DNA of 31,023 nucleotides from NCBI GenBank assembly GCA_934555865.1, contig CAKTFI010000010.1:1-31023 (forward strand). The letters are read 5' to 3'. Positions 16,415-25,440 of the stretch are shown here, one piece after another. A model generated the notes under the pieces. It saw only the letters and a list, made by a program, of their open reading frames with translations, did not search any database and was not told the origin of the DNA. Origin of the DNA: an uncultured Christensenellaceae bacterium. GTDB lineage: Bacteria; Bacillota; Clostridia; Christensenellales; Christensenellaceae. Within the stretch, counting starts at the first letter, position 1. Each line of letters starts with the position of its first letter. The translations under genes and the position numbers were made by a program.

Positions 16415-16495
16415 TGCCCGGCGGAGGCACTGGGGCGAAAGCACGCTGTGCCTTTTCGGGTGCACGGCTTCCGCCTCCGCTTTGCACAGCGGGCA
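16415..16495. repeat. Long imperfect palindrome in the sbcD upstream region
   Basis: TGCCCG-GCGGAGGC (16415-16428) is complementary to GCCTCCGC (16473-16480) and CGGGCA (16490-16495). A second nested dyad (CGAAAGCAC with GTGCCTTTTCG, 16436-16458) lies inside. The 9-bp insert in the right arm carries the putative sbcD -35. The structure could form a cruciform or an RNA hairpin; its role is unknown. Confidence 0.5.
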
Positions 16496-16509
16496 AAAGA
16501 CGGTATAAT
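16482..16509 (+). promoter_or_regulatory. sbcD: Candidate promoter of sbcDC
   Basis: TTGCAC (16482-16487), 16-bp spacer, TATAAT (16504-16509). The -10 is perfect and the -35 is weak. It lies 25 bp before the sbcD start. Confidence 0.65.
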
Positions 16510-16534
16510 AGAAGAAAAAGGGAGGAGGGAACGC

Positions 16535-17671
16535 ATGCGCTTTTTACACATTTCAGACCTGCACATCGGCAAGCGGATCTATGGAATCGACCTGTGGGAG
16601 GATCAGGCGCACATCCTGGATCAAATCTGCGGCATGGCGCGGCAGGAGGCCTGCGACGCCGTGCTGATTGCCGGAGACCTCTATGACCGGGCGCAGCCCT
16701 CGGCGCAGGCGATCGCCATGGTCGACGGCTTTTTGTCGCGGCTTTCACAGACGGGCATCCCCGTGTACCTGGTGAGCGGCAACCACGACAACCCGGCGCA
16801 GATCGCCTATTGCGCGGGGATCCTGGCGCGCGGCGGCATCTATGCGGCGCGGGTGTTTGACGGGGCGCTGCAGCGCTTTTGCCTGCGCGACGCCTATGGC
16901 CCGGTGAACCTGTACGCGCTGCCCTTCGTCCGTCCGGCGCAGGTGCGCCGCTTTTTCCCGGAGGCGGAGATCAAGAGCTTTGAACAGGCCGTGCGCTGTA
17001 TCCTGGAGGCGGCGGACATCCCCGCGGGGGAACGCAATGTGCTGATCGCGCATCAATATGTGGCCGGGGCCAGAACCTGCGAGTCCGAGGAGCTGTCGAT
17101 CGGCGGGGCGGAGCAGATCCCGGCGGAGCTGTTCGAGCCCTTCTGCTATACGGCGCTGGGGCATCTGCACAGCCCGCAGGCGCTGTTGGGCGGCAGGGTG
17201 CGCTACAGCGGCTCGATCTTGAAATATTCCTTTGACGAGCGGCGGCAGCAAAAGGGCGCGCTGCTTGTCGATCTGGGCCCGGGGGGGGAGCTTGCCGTTG
17301 CCGAGAGGCCCTTTGTGCCCCTGCGGGATATGCGGGAGGTGCGGGGGACGCTGGCGGAGCTCGCGGCGCTGCCGTACAGTGAGGACTATATCCAGGCGGT
17401 GATAGAGGACCCCGTCCTGCCGCTCGACGCGCGGGGCACGCTGCGCATCAATTTCCCGAACCTGCTGTATTTGAAGCTGGCGTCCGCGCAGGGCGCACCG
17501 GCGGAGGGGGAGGAAGCCGCGGCCTTTTCGGAGGCGAAAAGCCCGATCGAGCATTTTCGGGAATTTTACCGGGCGCAGAACCCGGGGCAGGAATGGACGG
17601 AACAAAAACAGGCGCTTGCCCTGCAGGCGCTGCGGGAAGCGGAGGAAGCGGCATGCGGCCAATCTCTTTGA
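16535..17671 (+). CDS. sbcD: Nuclease SbcCD subunit D (Mre11-like)
   Basis: SbcD is the Mn-dependent nuclease of the SbcCD complex, which cuts DNA hairpins and processes blocked double-strand ends. The 378-residue protein has the calcineurin-type phosphodiesterase motifs: SDLH at 7-10, GDLYDR from 47, GNHD at 82-85, IAHQYV near 172 and GHLH at 209-212. The ATG at 16535 follows a GGAGGAGGG run, and the conserved MRFLHISDLHIGK begins exactly there. The gene overlaps sbcC by 19 bp. Confidence 0.95.
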   Translation: MRFLHISDLHIGKRIYGIDLWEDQAHILDQICGMARQEACDAVLIAGDLYDRAQPSAQAIAMVDGFLSRLSQTGIPVYLVSGNHDNPAQIAYCAGILARGGIYAARVFDGALQRFCLRDAYGPVNLYALPFVRPAQVRRFFPEAEIKSFEQAVRCILEAADIPAGERNVLIAHQYVAGARTCESEELSIGGAEQIPAELFEPFCYTALGHLHSPQALLGGRVRYSGSILKYSFDERRQQKGALLVDLGPGGELAVAERPFVPLRDMREVRGTLAELAALPYSEDYIQAVIEDPVLPLDARGTLRINFPNLLYLKLASAQGAPAEGEEAAAFSEAKSPIEHFREFYRAQNPGQEWTEQKQALALQALREAEEAACGQSL

Positions 17672-20298
17672 AACTCTGTGCCTTTGGGCCGTATGGCGGG
17701 GAGGAAACGGTGGACTTTGCCCGGCTGGGCGAGTCGGGCGTGTTTCTCGTCACGGGCGATACCGGCGCGGGCAAGAGCAGCATTTTTGACGCCATCACCT
17801 TTGCCCTGTTCGGCAATGTGAGCGGCGGGAAGGAAAAACGGGCGGCGCGCACGCTACGCAGCGACTTTGCGGCGGGCGACGCGCCGACCTATGTGGAGTT
17901 CTGCTTTTCGCACCGGGGCAAGCGCTATACCCTGCGCCGCAGCCCGGAATACCTGCGCCCCAATAAGAAGCAGAAGGACAAATGGGTCACGCAGCCGCAT
18001 GAGGCGAGCCTGGTGGAGCAGCCGGGCGGGCAGAGCTGGGACGGCCCGGCGCAGGTGACGGCCCGGGTGCAGGAGCTGCTGGGGCTGGACGAGGCGCAGT
18101 TTTTGCAGACGGCGATGATCGCGCAGGGGGACTTCCGCAAGATCCTCTATGCCGAAAGCGCGGAGCGGACGCGCATTTTCCGGCGGATCTTTGATACGGA
18201 GTTGTACAGCCGCTGGGCGGAGCAGGTGCAGAAGCACGCGCAGCAGGCCAAGCAGAGCTGTGAATTGCAGCGCCGGGAATACGCCGCCTGGGCGGCGCGG
18301 GCACAGTGCAGCCCGCCCGCAGGGCAGGAGGAGCGCTTTTTGGAGCTGCGGCAGAGCGCGGCGCATTGGGAGGCGCTGGATGCCGTTCTGCGCGCGCAGA
18401 TCGAGCGGGACGCGGCGGCGCAGGCGGCGCGGCAGCAGACGCTCTCCGAGATCGAGGCGCGGCTTTCCTGGGCCAACGCGCAGGCGGCAAGGGCAGAGCT
18501 GCAGCAGGCGGGCATTGCGCAGCTCGCGGCAGAGAGGGAACGCCTGCGCGCGCTGGAGGCGCGGCAGGAGGAGATGGCGGCGCGGCAGTCGGCCGTAGAG
18601 CGGGCGTTCGCGGCGCAGCGGGCGGCACCCTATGCCCGGCAGGCACAGAGGCTGCGCGCCCAGGCGGAGAAGGCGGCCGGAGAGGCGACAACCTTGCGCG
18701 GCCACGCGGCGGAGAGCACGGCAAAGCGGCAGGAGGCGGAAGCTGCTTGGCAGGCGGTGCGGCAGGAAACGGAGGCAGCCGGGGCGCAGGAGACGCGCGC
18801 AGCCCGTTTGGAGCAGGCGCTCCCCCTGCTCGAACAGGGCGGGGCGGCCTTTTTGCGCTTAGGGCAGGCCCAGGCGCGCGCCCGGCGGGCGATCGCGGGG
18901 AAGCAGCAGGCGGAGGAGGCGTATCAGCGCCTGAGCGGCGCGTTTTTGCGCGCACAGGCGGGACTCATGGCAGAGGCATTGCAGCCGGGCATCCCCTGCC
19001 CGGTGTGCGGGGCCACGGAGCATCCGCACCCCGCTAGCCTTTCCCGGGAGGCCCCGCGGGAGGAGGAGGTGCGCCGCGCCGAGCGGATGCGCGCCCAGGC
19101 AGAGCGGGAGGCGAGCGAAGCGGCGGCCGGCGCCCAGGGAGAACAGAGTCGGCTATATGCACTGTTAGGGCAGTTGGAGGCGCTGACTGGCAAGCGGCTC
19201 GCGCCCGAAAAGCTCGCGGGCTATGCGGAGGTATACCGCCAGGAAGTGGCATCTCTGCGGGAAACGCTGCGCAGGCTGTCCGCCCGGGCGGAAGCGGCGG
19301 AAAAGGACAGCCGCACGCAGGCGCTGCGCGAACAGGAGGCGCTGGCGCGCGCGGAGGAGGCGGAAAAGCGGCTGCGCGCCGCAGAGGCAGAGGCGCGGCA
19401 GGGCGAGGCGGAATGGCAGGGACAGCGCGCCGCGGCCGGGTTTTCCGATCTCGCGGCCTATCGGGCGGCATACATGCCGGAGGCGGCGCTTTCCACGGCG
19501 CAGCGGGCGGTGCAGCACTATGCGGAGGAACTGGCGGCCGCCCGGCGGACCTGCGCACAGCTCGCGGAACGCTGGGAAGGCGAAGTGCCCCCGGACATGG
19601 CCGCGCTGCGGGCGCAGATGCGGGAGCTGGAGCTCCAAAAGGGCCGGGAGGCGGCAGAGGAGCGCATGCTGGACCGGCGGCTGCAGCAAAACCGGGAAGC
19701 GCAGGAGGGGCTTTGCGCCTGCGCGGTGCGGTGTCAGGCGGCCGAGGCGGACTATGCGGCCTGGGAGGACCTGCGGCGGACGATGCAGGGCGTGATCCCG
19801 GGGGCGCGCAAGGTCACGATGGAGGTGTACATCCTGCAATTCTATTTCCGCCGGGTGATCGCGGCGGCCAATCGGCGATTGCAGCGCATGAGCCGCGGGC
19901 GCTTCCTTTTGAAGACGCAGCAGGCCGGCGGGGCGCGGGCGCAGACCGGGCTGGACCTCGATGTGTTCGACGCGGACACGGGCAAGGCGCGCGATGTGCG
20001 CACGCTCTCGGGCGGGGAATCCTTTCTGGCCTCGCTCTGCCTGGCGCTGGGGTTTGCGGATGTCGTGCAGGACAGCCGCGGCGGGGTGCAGCTGGACACC
20101 CTGTTCATCGACGAGGGCTTCGGCGCGCTGGATGAGCAGACGCTGCGCGCCGCGATGCAGGTGCTTTTGGAGCTGGCGGGCGGCAGCCGGCTTGTCGGGA
20201 TTATCTCGCATGTGGGGGCGCTGCGCGACGCCATCGACCGCAAGATCCTCGTGCAGAAGACCCCGACAGGCAGCCATATCCGACAGACGGAGGAATAA
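17653..20298 (+). CDS. sbcC: Nuclease SbcCD subunit C (Rad50-like SMC ATPase)
   Basis: SbcC is the ATPase that bridges DNA and controls SbcD. The 881-residue protein has Walker A GDTGAGKSS at 35-43 and long Ala/Glu/Arg/Gln-rich coiled coils on both sides of the zinc hook. The hook is CPVC at 449-452. The ABC signature LSGGESF starts at 785, and Walker B LFIDEGFGALDE starts at 817. It is somewhat shorter than the E. coli protein (about 1050), which means shorter coiled coils. The ATG at 17653 lies within the end of sbcD, with GGAGG 7 bp upstream, so translation is coupled. No strong terminator follows; the next unit begins with its own promoter. Confidence 0.95.
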   Translation: MRPISLKLCAFGPYGGEETVDFARLGESGVFLVTGDTGAGKSSIFDAITFALFGNVSGGKEKRAARTLRSDFAAGDAPTYVEFCFSHRGKRYTLRRSPEYLRPNKKQKDKWVTQPHEASLVEQPGGQSWDGPAQVTARVQELLGLDEAQFLQTAMIAQGDFRKILYAESAERTRIFRRIFDTELYSRWAEQVQKHAQQAKQSCELQRREYAAWAARAQCSPPAGQEERFLELRQSAAHWEALDAVLRAQIERDAAAQAARQQTLSEIEARLSWANAQAARAELQQAGIAQLAAERERLRALEARQEEMAARQSAVERAFAAQRAAPYARQAQRLRAQAEKAAGEATTLRGHAAESTAKRQEAEAAWQAVRQETEAAGAQETRAARLEQALPLLEQGGAAFLRLGQAQARARRAIAGKQQAEEAYQRLSGAFLRAQAGLMAEALQPGIPCPVCGATEHPHPASLSREAPREEEVRRAERMRAQAEREASEAAAGAQGEQSRLYALLGQLEALTGKRLAPEKLAGYAEVYRQEVASLRETLRRLSARAEAAEKDSRTQALREQEALARAEEAEKRLRAAEAEARQGEAEWQGQRAAAGFSDLAAYRAAYMPEAALSTAQRAVQHYAEELAAARRTCAQLAERWEGEVPPDMAALRAQMRELELQKGREAAEERMLDRRLQQNREAQEGLCACAVRCQAAEADYAAWEDLRRTMQGVIPGARKVTMEVYILQFYFRRVIAAANRRLQRMSRGRFLLKTQQAGGARAQTGLDLDVFDADTGKARDVRTLSGGESFLASLCLALGFADVVQDSRGGVQLDTLFIDEGFGALDEQTLRAAMQVLLELAGGSRLVGIISHVGALRDAIDRKILVQKTPTGSHIRQTEE

Positions 20299-20340
20299 AT
20301 GCGAACATTTTCGAGGAAAATCGACAAGTAATTCGATTAT
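20297..20340. promoter_or_regulatory. Inverted PurBox-like pair upstream of the BMP transporter operon
   Basis: AAATGCGAACATT (20297-20309) matches AWWWCCGAACWWT at 12 of 13 positions. The facing arm at 20328-20340 reads ATAATCGAATTAC on the minus strand (10 of 13). The CGAAC and ATTCG cores are separated by 24 bp, close to the spacing in the purE pair (25). The left box starts in the sbcC stop region. This suggests PurR-type control of the transporter and a purine substrate. Confidence 0.6.
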
Positions 20341-20364
20341 AGGATAAAATTCTTTTCCAAAGTG

Positions 20365-20393
20365 TTTACAATTTTTTCGAATTGTTATATGAT
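20365..20393 (+). promoter_or_regulatory. Promoter of the BMP-family transporter operon
   Basis: TTTACA (20365-20370), 17-bp spacer, TATGAT (20388-20393), both five of six. An ACAATT/AATTGT dyad (20368-20385) lies in the spacer. The region is AT-rich compared with its surroundings. Confidence 0.8.
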
Positions 20394-20433
20394 TTGGAAG
20401 TAAAATTTCCATTTTTCCATTGGAGGATACGGC

Positions 20434-21654
20434 ATGAAAAAAGTTGTTTGCCTGTTGATGGCAATCGCGATGGTCTTCTCCTTTGCTGCGTGCAAAAAGG
20501 AGGAAAAAAACTCTTCGACGCCCCAGGGCAGCCAGACAGGAAACTCTTCCGTTGTCAAGGGTGTGGCGAAGGACGACCTGAAGGTCGGGTTCATCTACAT
20601 TGGCGATGAAAACGAAGGATACACGGCGGCGCACTACTACGGCGCCAAGGCCATGCAGGAAGCGCTGGGCCTGAAGGACGACCAGTTGATTTTCAAGTGG
20701 AACACGCCGGAGGACGAGACCTGCTATGACGCGGCGGTCGACCTGGCGGAGCAGGGCTGCAACATCATCTTTGCAAACAGCTTCAATTTCGAACCGTTCA
20801 TCATTCAGGCGGCGAAGGAATATCCGGAGATCCAGTTCTGCCATGCGACGGGCTATCAGGCGAAGTCCAGCGGCCTTGCCAACATGCACAACTACTTCAC
20901 CTCCGTATATGAATCCCGCTATGTGTCGGGCGTTGTCGCCGGCATGAAGCTCAACGAAATGATCGAAGAAGGCAAGATCACTGCGGATCAGGCTGTGATC
21001 GGCTATGTGGGCGCATTCCCGTTCGCGGAAGTGATCAGCGGCTACACCTCCTTCTACCTCGGCGCGAGATCGGTCTGCCCGTCCGTGACGATGAAGGTCA
21101 CCTATGTCAACAACTGGTCGAGCTTTGACCTGGAAAAGGAAGCGGCCGAGGCACTGATTGCGGACGGCTGCGTGCTTATCAGCCAGCATTCCGACACGAC
21201 CGGCCCGGCGACGGCCTGCGAGGCCAAGGGTGTGCCGATGGTCGGTTATAACATCTCTATGACCTCGGTCGCGCCGAACCAGGCGCTGACCTCTGCCTCC
21301 ATCGACTGGGCGCCGTATGTCACCTATGCGACGAAGTGTGTCCTCGAGGGCGAAGAGATCGTGGTCGACTGGTGCAAGGGCTATGCCGACGGCGCGGACA
21401 AGATCACCGAGCTCAACGAAAAGGTGATCGCGGCGGGCACGGCGGACAAGGTCGCGGAAGTCGAAGCGGCGATCAAGAACGGCACGCTGCATGTGTTCGA
21501 CACCACTACCTGGACGGTGGACGGCGCGCATTTGGACAGTTATAAAGACGATTTCGGCAACGAATACATTTCCGACGGATACTTCCATGAATCGGAACTG
21601 GCTTCCGCGCCGGCGTTCAACATCATCATCGATGGTGTGACCGCAACAAAATAA
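20434..21654 (+). CDS. BMP-family ABC transporter substrate-binding lipoprotein (nucleoside-type)
   Basis: The 406-residue protein has a lipoprotein signal peptide ending in FAAC, with Cys20 as the lipid-attached residue, and then a Ser/Thr/Asn-rich linker. The body shows the BMP/PnrA pattern: LKVGFIYIGDENEGYTAAHY near residue 49, and CNIIFANSFNFEPFIIQAA near 109. IGYVGAFPFAEVISGY follows near 190, and SQHSDTTGPATACEAKGV near 250. Relatives bind purine nucleosides at the membrane surface. GGAGG lies 7 bp before the ATG. It heads an operon with one ATPase and two permeases, and the PurBox-like pair upstream supports a purine substrate. Confidence 0.9.
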   Translation: MKKVVCLLMAIAMVFSFAACKKEEKNSSTPQGSQTGNSSVVKGVAKDDLKVGFIYIGDENEGYTAAHYYGAKAMQEALGLKDDQLIFKWNTPEDETCYDAAVDLAEQGCNIIFANSFNFEPFIIQAAKEYPEIQFCHATGYQAKSSGLANMHNYFTSVYESRYVSGVVAGMKLNEMIEEGKITADQAVIGYVGAFPFAEVISGYTSFYLGARSVCPSVTMKVTYVNNWSSFDLEKEAAEALIADGCVLISQHSDTTGPATACEAKGVPMVGYNISMTSVAPNQALTSASIDWAPYVTYATKCVLEGEEIVVDWCKGYADGADKITELNEKVIAAGTADKVAEVEAAIKNGTLHVFDTTTWTVDGAHLDSYKDDFGNEYISDGYFHESELASAPAFNIIIDGVTATK

Positions 21655-21674
21655 CAGGGATCCGGTTTTCGTAC

Positions 21675-21705
21675 AGACGGGGCTGCGCAATGCACAGCTC
21701 CGTCT
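21675..21705 (+). other. Intercistronic hairpin after the BMP lipoprotein gene
   Basis: AGACGGGGCTG (21675-21685) pairs with CAGCTCCGTCT (21695-21705), 11 bp with one G-U. There is no proper T run after it. It probably protects the lipoprotein mRNA or partly reduces read-through, so that binding protein exceeds permease. Confidence 0.6.
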
Positions 21706-21783
21706 TGTGGTTTCCCAGATACCGCAGAACGGATGCATGGGAAGGGGCCGCACGGGCGGCGGAGAACATTGGTGGAGGAGATT

Positions 21784-23319
21784 TTGGAACAGAATAGCGC
21801 CATAGAATTACGGCATATCACCAAGCGCTTTGGCAGCAAGGTGATCGCAAACGACGACATCAGCATGCAGGTGCGCCGCGGCGAGATCCTCTCGATCCTG
21901 GGGGAAAACGGGAGCGGCAAGACCACGCTCATGAATATGATTTCCGGCATTTACTTTCCGGACGAGGGGCAGATTTTGGTCGATGGGCAGGAAGTGACGA
22001 TCCGTTCGCCTCGGGACGCCTATGCCTTGGGCATCGGGATGATCCATCAGCATTTCAAGCTGATTGATGTCATGACGGCGGCGGAAAACATCATTTTGGG
22101 GCTGCCGGGCAGCGAGCGGCTGAACATGCGGCAGGTCGCGCAGAAGATCACGGAGCTGACCCAAAAATACGGCTTTGAGCTGGACCCCGCGCAGAAGATC
22201 TATGAAATGTCCGTCTCGCAGAAGCAGACGGTGGAGATCATCAAGGTGCTGTACCGCGGCGCGGACATCCTGATCTTGGACGAGCCGACGGCCGTCCTGA
22301 CCCCGCAGGAGGCGGAACGGCTGTTTGCCGTGCTGCGCAACATGCGCGACGACGGCAAGGCCATCGTCATCATCACGCACAAGCTGCAGGAGGTGTTGGA
22401 GCTATCCGATCGGGTGGCGGTGCTGCGCAAGGGTAAATATGTGGGCACCGTGCCGACGCGGGAGGCGACCGTAGCCTCGCTAACAGAGATGATGGTGGGC
22501 GAAAAGGTGGAACTGGACATCGAGCGGCCGGACCCGGTGCACCCCAAACGCCGTCTGCGCATCCAGGGCGTGACCTGCGTCAACAAGGAGGGCCGCACGA
22601 CGCTCGACCATGTGAGCTTTGAAGCGTACAGCGGCGAGATTTTGGGCATCGCGGGCATCGCGGGCAGCGGCCAGCGGGAGCTGCTGGAATCCATCGCGGG
22701 GCTGCAGCATATGGCGGAGGGCTCGGTCGAATACTTCGCGCCGGACGCGCAGGCGGCGGTGGAGCTCTCGCGGATGGACGCGATCGAGATCGGCCGCCTG
22801 GGCATCCGCCTGTCCTTCGTCCCGGAGGACCGCCTGGGCATGGGGCTCGTCGGGTCGATGGACCTGACGGACAATATGATGATCCGCAGCTATAAGAAGG
22901 GTGGGTTCTTCTTCGCCGACCGGAAAAATCCCAAGAGCCTCGCGGAAAAGATTGTGGAGCAGCTGCAGATCAACACGCCGGGCGTGGACACGCCGGTGCG
23001 GCGGCTGTCCGGCGGCAATGTGCAGAAGGTGCTCGTCGGGCGGGAGATCGCCTCTTCACCGACGGTCCTGATGGTGGCGTACCCCGTCCGCGGGCTGGAC
23101 ATCCATTCTTCCTACACCATCTATCACCTGCTGAATGAGCAGAAAAAGAAGGGCGTCGCTGTCATCTGCGTGGGCGAGGACCTGGATGTGCTGACGCAGC
23201 TGTGCGACCGGATTTTGGTGCTGGGCGGCGGCAAGCTGCGCGGGATCGTCGACGGGCGCACAGCGACCAAGGAACAGATCGGCGTCCTCATGACGCAGAG
23301 CAAGGAGGAGCAGGCATGA
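21784..23319 (+). CDS. Nucleoside-type ABC transporter ATP-binding protein, two fused NBDs
   Basis: The 511-residue protein carries two ABC modules, as in the NupO/YufO and ribose-type ATPases. NBD1 has Walker A GENGSGKTT at 40-48, a degenerate signature MSVSQKQTVEI and Walker B ILILDEPTAVLTP. NBD2 has the usual degenerate Walker A (GIAGSGQRE), a good signature LSGGNVQKVLVGREI and an unusual Walker B region MVAYPVRGLDIHS. I choose a TTG start at 21784 because GGAGG lies 5 bp before it and it gives the typical N-terminus. A GTG at 21772 is an alternative. The stop overlaps the next start by ATGA. Confidence 0.9.
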   Translation: MEQNSAIELRHITKRFGSKVIANDDISMQVRRGEILSILGENGSGKTTLMNMISGIYFPDEGQILVDGQEVTIRSPRDAYALGIGMIHQHFKLIDVMTAAENIILGLPGSERLNMRQVAQKITELTQKYGFELDPAQKIYEMSVSQKQTVEIIKVLYRGADILILDEPTAVLTPQEAERLFAVLRNMRDDGKAIVIITHKLQEVLELSDRVAVLRKGKYVGTVPTREATVASLTEMMVGEKVELDIERPDPVHPKRRLRIQGVTCVNKEGRTTLDHVSFEAYSGEILGIAGIAGSGQRELLESIAGLQHMAEGSVEYFAPDAQAAVELSRMDAIEIGRLGIRLSFVPEDRLGMGLVGSMDLTDNMMIRSYKKGGFFFADRKNPKSLAEKIVEQLQINTPGVDTPVRRLSGGNVQKVLVGREIASSPTVLMVAYPVRGLDIHSSYTIYHLLNEQKKKGVAVICVGEDLDVLTQLCDRILVLGGGKLRGIVDGRTATKEQIGVLMTQSKEEQA

Positions 23320-24437
23320 ACAGACAGACGACACATGTGACGCATAAAGAACCGCTGTTCCGCATCGCCAAGCGGGACGGCATCGCCTTTTGGAAGGCGT
23401 GGGCCATCCGCATCGGCGCGATCTTGCTTTCCCTCGTGGCCTGCGCGCTCGTGATTTACCTGCTCACGGACCTCAACCCGATCCAGGTGTATGAGGCGAT
23501 CGTCAAGGGCGCGGTCGGCACCAAGAAGCGCACCTGGGTCACGCTGCGCGACGCGCTCACGCTATTATGCATCTCGGTCGCCATCACCCCGGCGTTCAAG
23601 ATGAAGTTTTGGAATGTCGGCGCAGAGGGGCAGGTGCTGATGGGCGGCCTGGTGACGGCGGCGGTCATGATCTATGCGGGCGACCGCCTCTCTCCGGCGC
23701 TCCTGTTCCTCGTCATGCTCGTGGCCAGCATCCTGGCGGGCATGGTGTGGGGGCTGATCCCGGCCATCTTTAAGGCGAAATGGAATACGAATGAGACGCT
23801 GTTCACGCTGATGCTCAACTATGTGGCGACGCAGCTCGTGACCTTCTGCATCGTCTTTTGGGAAAACCCGGCGGGCTCCAACGCCGTGGGCATCATCAAC
23901 CCCTTGACGGAGGGCGGATGGCTCCCGCCGCTGTTCGGGCTGACCTATGGGTGGAACCTGGTCATCGTGCTCGGCATCACGCTTGTGATGTATATCTACC
24001 TCAAGTACAGCAAGCAGGGATATGAGATCGCGGTCGTGGGCGAGAGCGAGAACACGGCGCGGTACGCCGGCATCAATGTGAAAAAGGTGATCCTGCGCAC
24101 GATGTCCATCTCGGGCGCGCTGTGCGGCGTCGCCGGGTTCCTGCTGGTGAGCGGCGCGAGCCACACGATCTCGACCAGCACGGCGGGCGGCCGCGGCTTT
24201 ACGGCGATCATCGTGGCGTGGCTGTCCAAGTTCAACGCGTTCGTGATGATGCTCGTTTCCTTCCTGCTCGTGTTCATGGAGAAGGGCGCGATCCAGATCG
24301 CCTCGCAGTTCAACCTGAACGAATCCGCCTCAGATGTGCTGACGGGGATCATTCTGTTCTTCGTGCTGGGGTGCGAATTCTTCATCAACTATAGACTCAG
24401 TCGGAACCACAACAAGAAGGAGGAAGCGGCGAAATGA
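23316..24437 (+). CDS. Nucleoside-type ABC transporter permease 1
   Basis: The 373-residue integral membrane protein has eight or more hydrophobic segments. Family landmarks include KMKFWNVGAEGQVLMGGL near residue 96 and the cytoplasmic loop YEIAVVGESENTARYAGI near 237. It matches the BPD_transp_2 permease family (RbsC, NupP-like). It forms one half of the membrane channel with the next permease. ATGA overlaps link it to both neighbours in the operon, which suggests stoichiometric translation. A charged N-terminal stretch of about 30 residues precedes the first membrane segment. Confidence 0.92.
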   Translation: MNRQTTHVTHKEPLFRIAKRDGIAFWKAWAIRIGAILLSLVACALVIYLLTDLNPIQVYEAIVKGAVGTKKRTWVTLRDALTLLCISVAITPAFKMKFWNVGAEGQVLMGGLVTAAVMIYAGDRLSPALLFLVMLVASILAGMVWGLIPAIFKAKWNTNETLFTLMLNYVATQLVTFCIVFWENPAGSNAVGIINPLTEGGWLPPLFGLTYGWNLVIVLGITLVMYIYLKYSKQGYEIAVVGESENTARYAGINVKKVILRTMSISGALCGVAGFLLVSGASHTISTSTAGGRGFTAIIVAWLSKFNAFVMMLVSFLLVFMEKGAIQIASQFNLNESASDVLTGIILFFVLGCEFFINYRLSRNHNKKEEAAK

Positions 24438-25414
24438 ACGCGATTATCATCTTTATCCAAAAGGCAATCGCACAGGGGATCGTCATCCTGTTCGGCGCGA
24501 CGGGTGAAATCTTGACGGAAAAGTCTGGCAACCTCAACCTGGGCGTGCCGGGCATGATGTATATGGGCGGCATCGGCGGCCTGGTGAGCGCATTTTTGTA
24601 TGAAAACCACGCCGCGAACCCGAACGGGCTCATCGCAGTGCTGCTCTCCTTTGTCTGCGCCTTCTTGTGCGCGGCGCTGGGCGGGCTCATCTACAGCGTG
24701 CTCACCATCTCGCTGCGCGCCAATCAGAATGTCACGGGGCTGGCGCTCACGACCTTTGGCGTCGGGCTGGGCAACTTCTTTGGCGGGTCGCTCTCGCAAC
24801 TGGCGGGCGGCGTAGGGCAGATCGCGCTGCCGGTGACGAGCGCAGCCTATACGGCCAAGATCCCGGTGCTTTCCAAGCTGGGCGTGGTGGGGGAGATTTT
24901 CTTCTCCTATGGCTTCCTCACCTATTTGAGCGTTGCGCTGGCGCTGTTCGTCACCTGGTTTTTGCAGAAGTCGCGCAGCGGCCTTAACCTGCGCGCCGTG
25001 GGCGAGAGCCCGGCGACGGCGGATGCGGCGGGCATCGCCGTGACCAAGTATAAATACCTGGCGACCTGCCTCGGCGGCGGCATCTGCGGGCTGGGCGGCC
25101 TGTATTTCGTCATGGAATACGCAGGCGGCACCTGGACGAACAACGGCTTTGGCGACCGCGGATGGCTGGCCATCGCGCTCGTCATCTTCGCGCTGTGGAA
25201 GCCGAAAAACGCCATCTGGGGGTCGATCCTGTTCGGCGGGTTGTACATCCTGTACCTCTACATTCCGGGGCTGCAGCGCAGCACGCAGGAGATCTTCAAA
25301 ATGCTGCCCTATCTGGTGACGATTTTGGTGCTCATCCTGACGAGCCTGCGCAAAAAGAAGGAAAATCAGCCGCCGGCCAGCCTGGGCCTCCCCTATTTCC
25401 GGGAAGACCGCTGA
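24434..25414 (+). CDS. Nucleoside-type ABC transporter permease 2
   Basis: The 326-residue protein is the second permease, the NupQ-like partner. It opens with GATGEILTEKSGNLNLGVPG near residue 20, which is characteristic of this subfamily, and carries LRAVGESPATADAAGI near residue 188. Eight to nine membrane segments are visible. It starts in an ATGA overlap with permease 1. The aminotransferase gene begins 26 bp after its stop, with AAGGAGG in the gap. Confidence 0.92.
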   Translation: MNAIIIFIQKAIAQGIVILFGATGEILTEKSGNLNLGVPGMMYMGGIGGLVSAFLYENHAANPNGLIAVLLSFVCAFLCAALGGLIYSVLTISLRANQNVTGLALTTFGVGLGNFFGGSLSQLAGGVGQIALPVTSAAYTAKIPVLSKLGVVGEIFFSYGFLTYLSVALALFVTWFLQKSRSGLNLRAVGESPATADAAGIAVTKYKYLATCLGGGICGLGGLYFVMEYAGGTWTNNGFGDRGWLAIALVIFALWKPKNAIWGSILFGGLYILYLYIPGLQRSTQEIFKMLPYLVTILVLILTSLRKKKENQPPASLGLPYFREDR

Positions 25415-25440
25415 CGGCGCAGGGCTAAGGAGGATCCCCC

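Noticed and set aside
18306..19037. Glycine/alanine-rich plus-strand frame inside sbcC
   Set aside because: Low-complexity alternative frame of the coiled-coil coding region; no start site or family.
20316..20338. Terminator after sbcC (AATCGA/TCGATT hairpin)
   Set aside because: Weak AT-rich stem without a proper T run; it coincides with the PurBox-like region.
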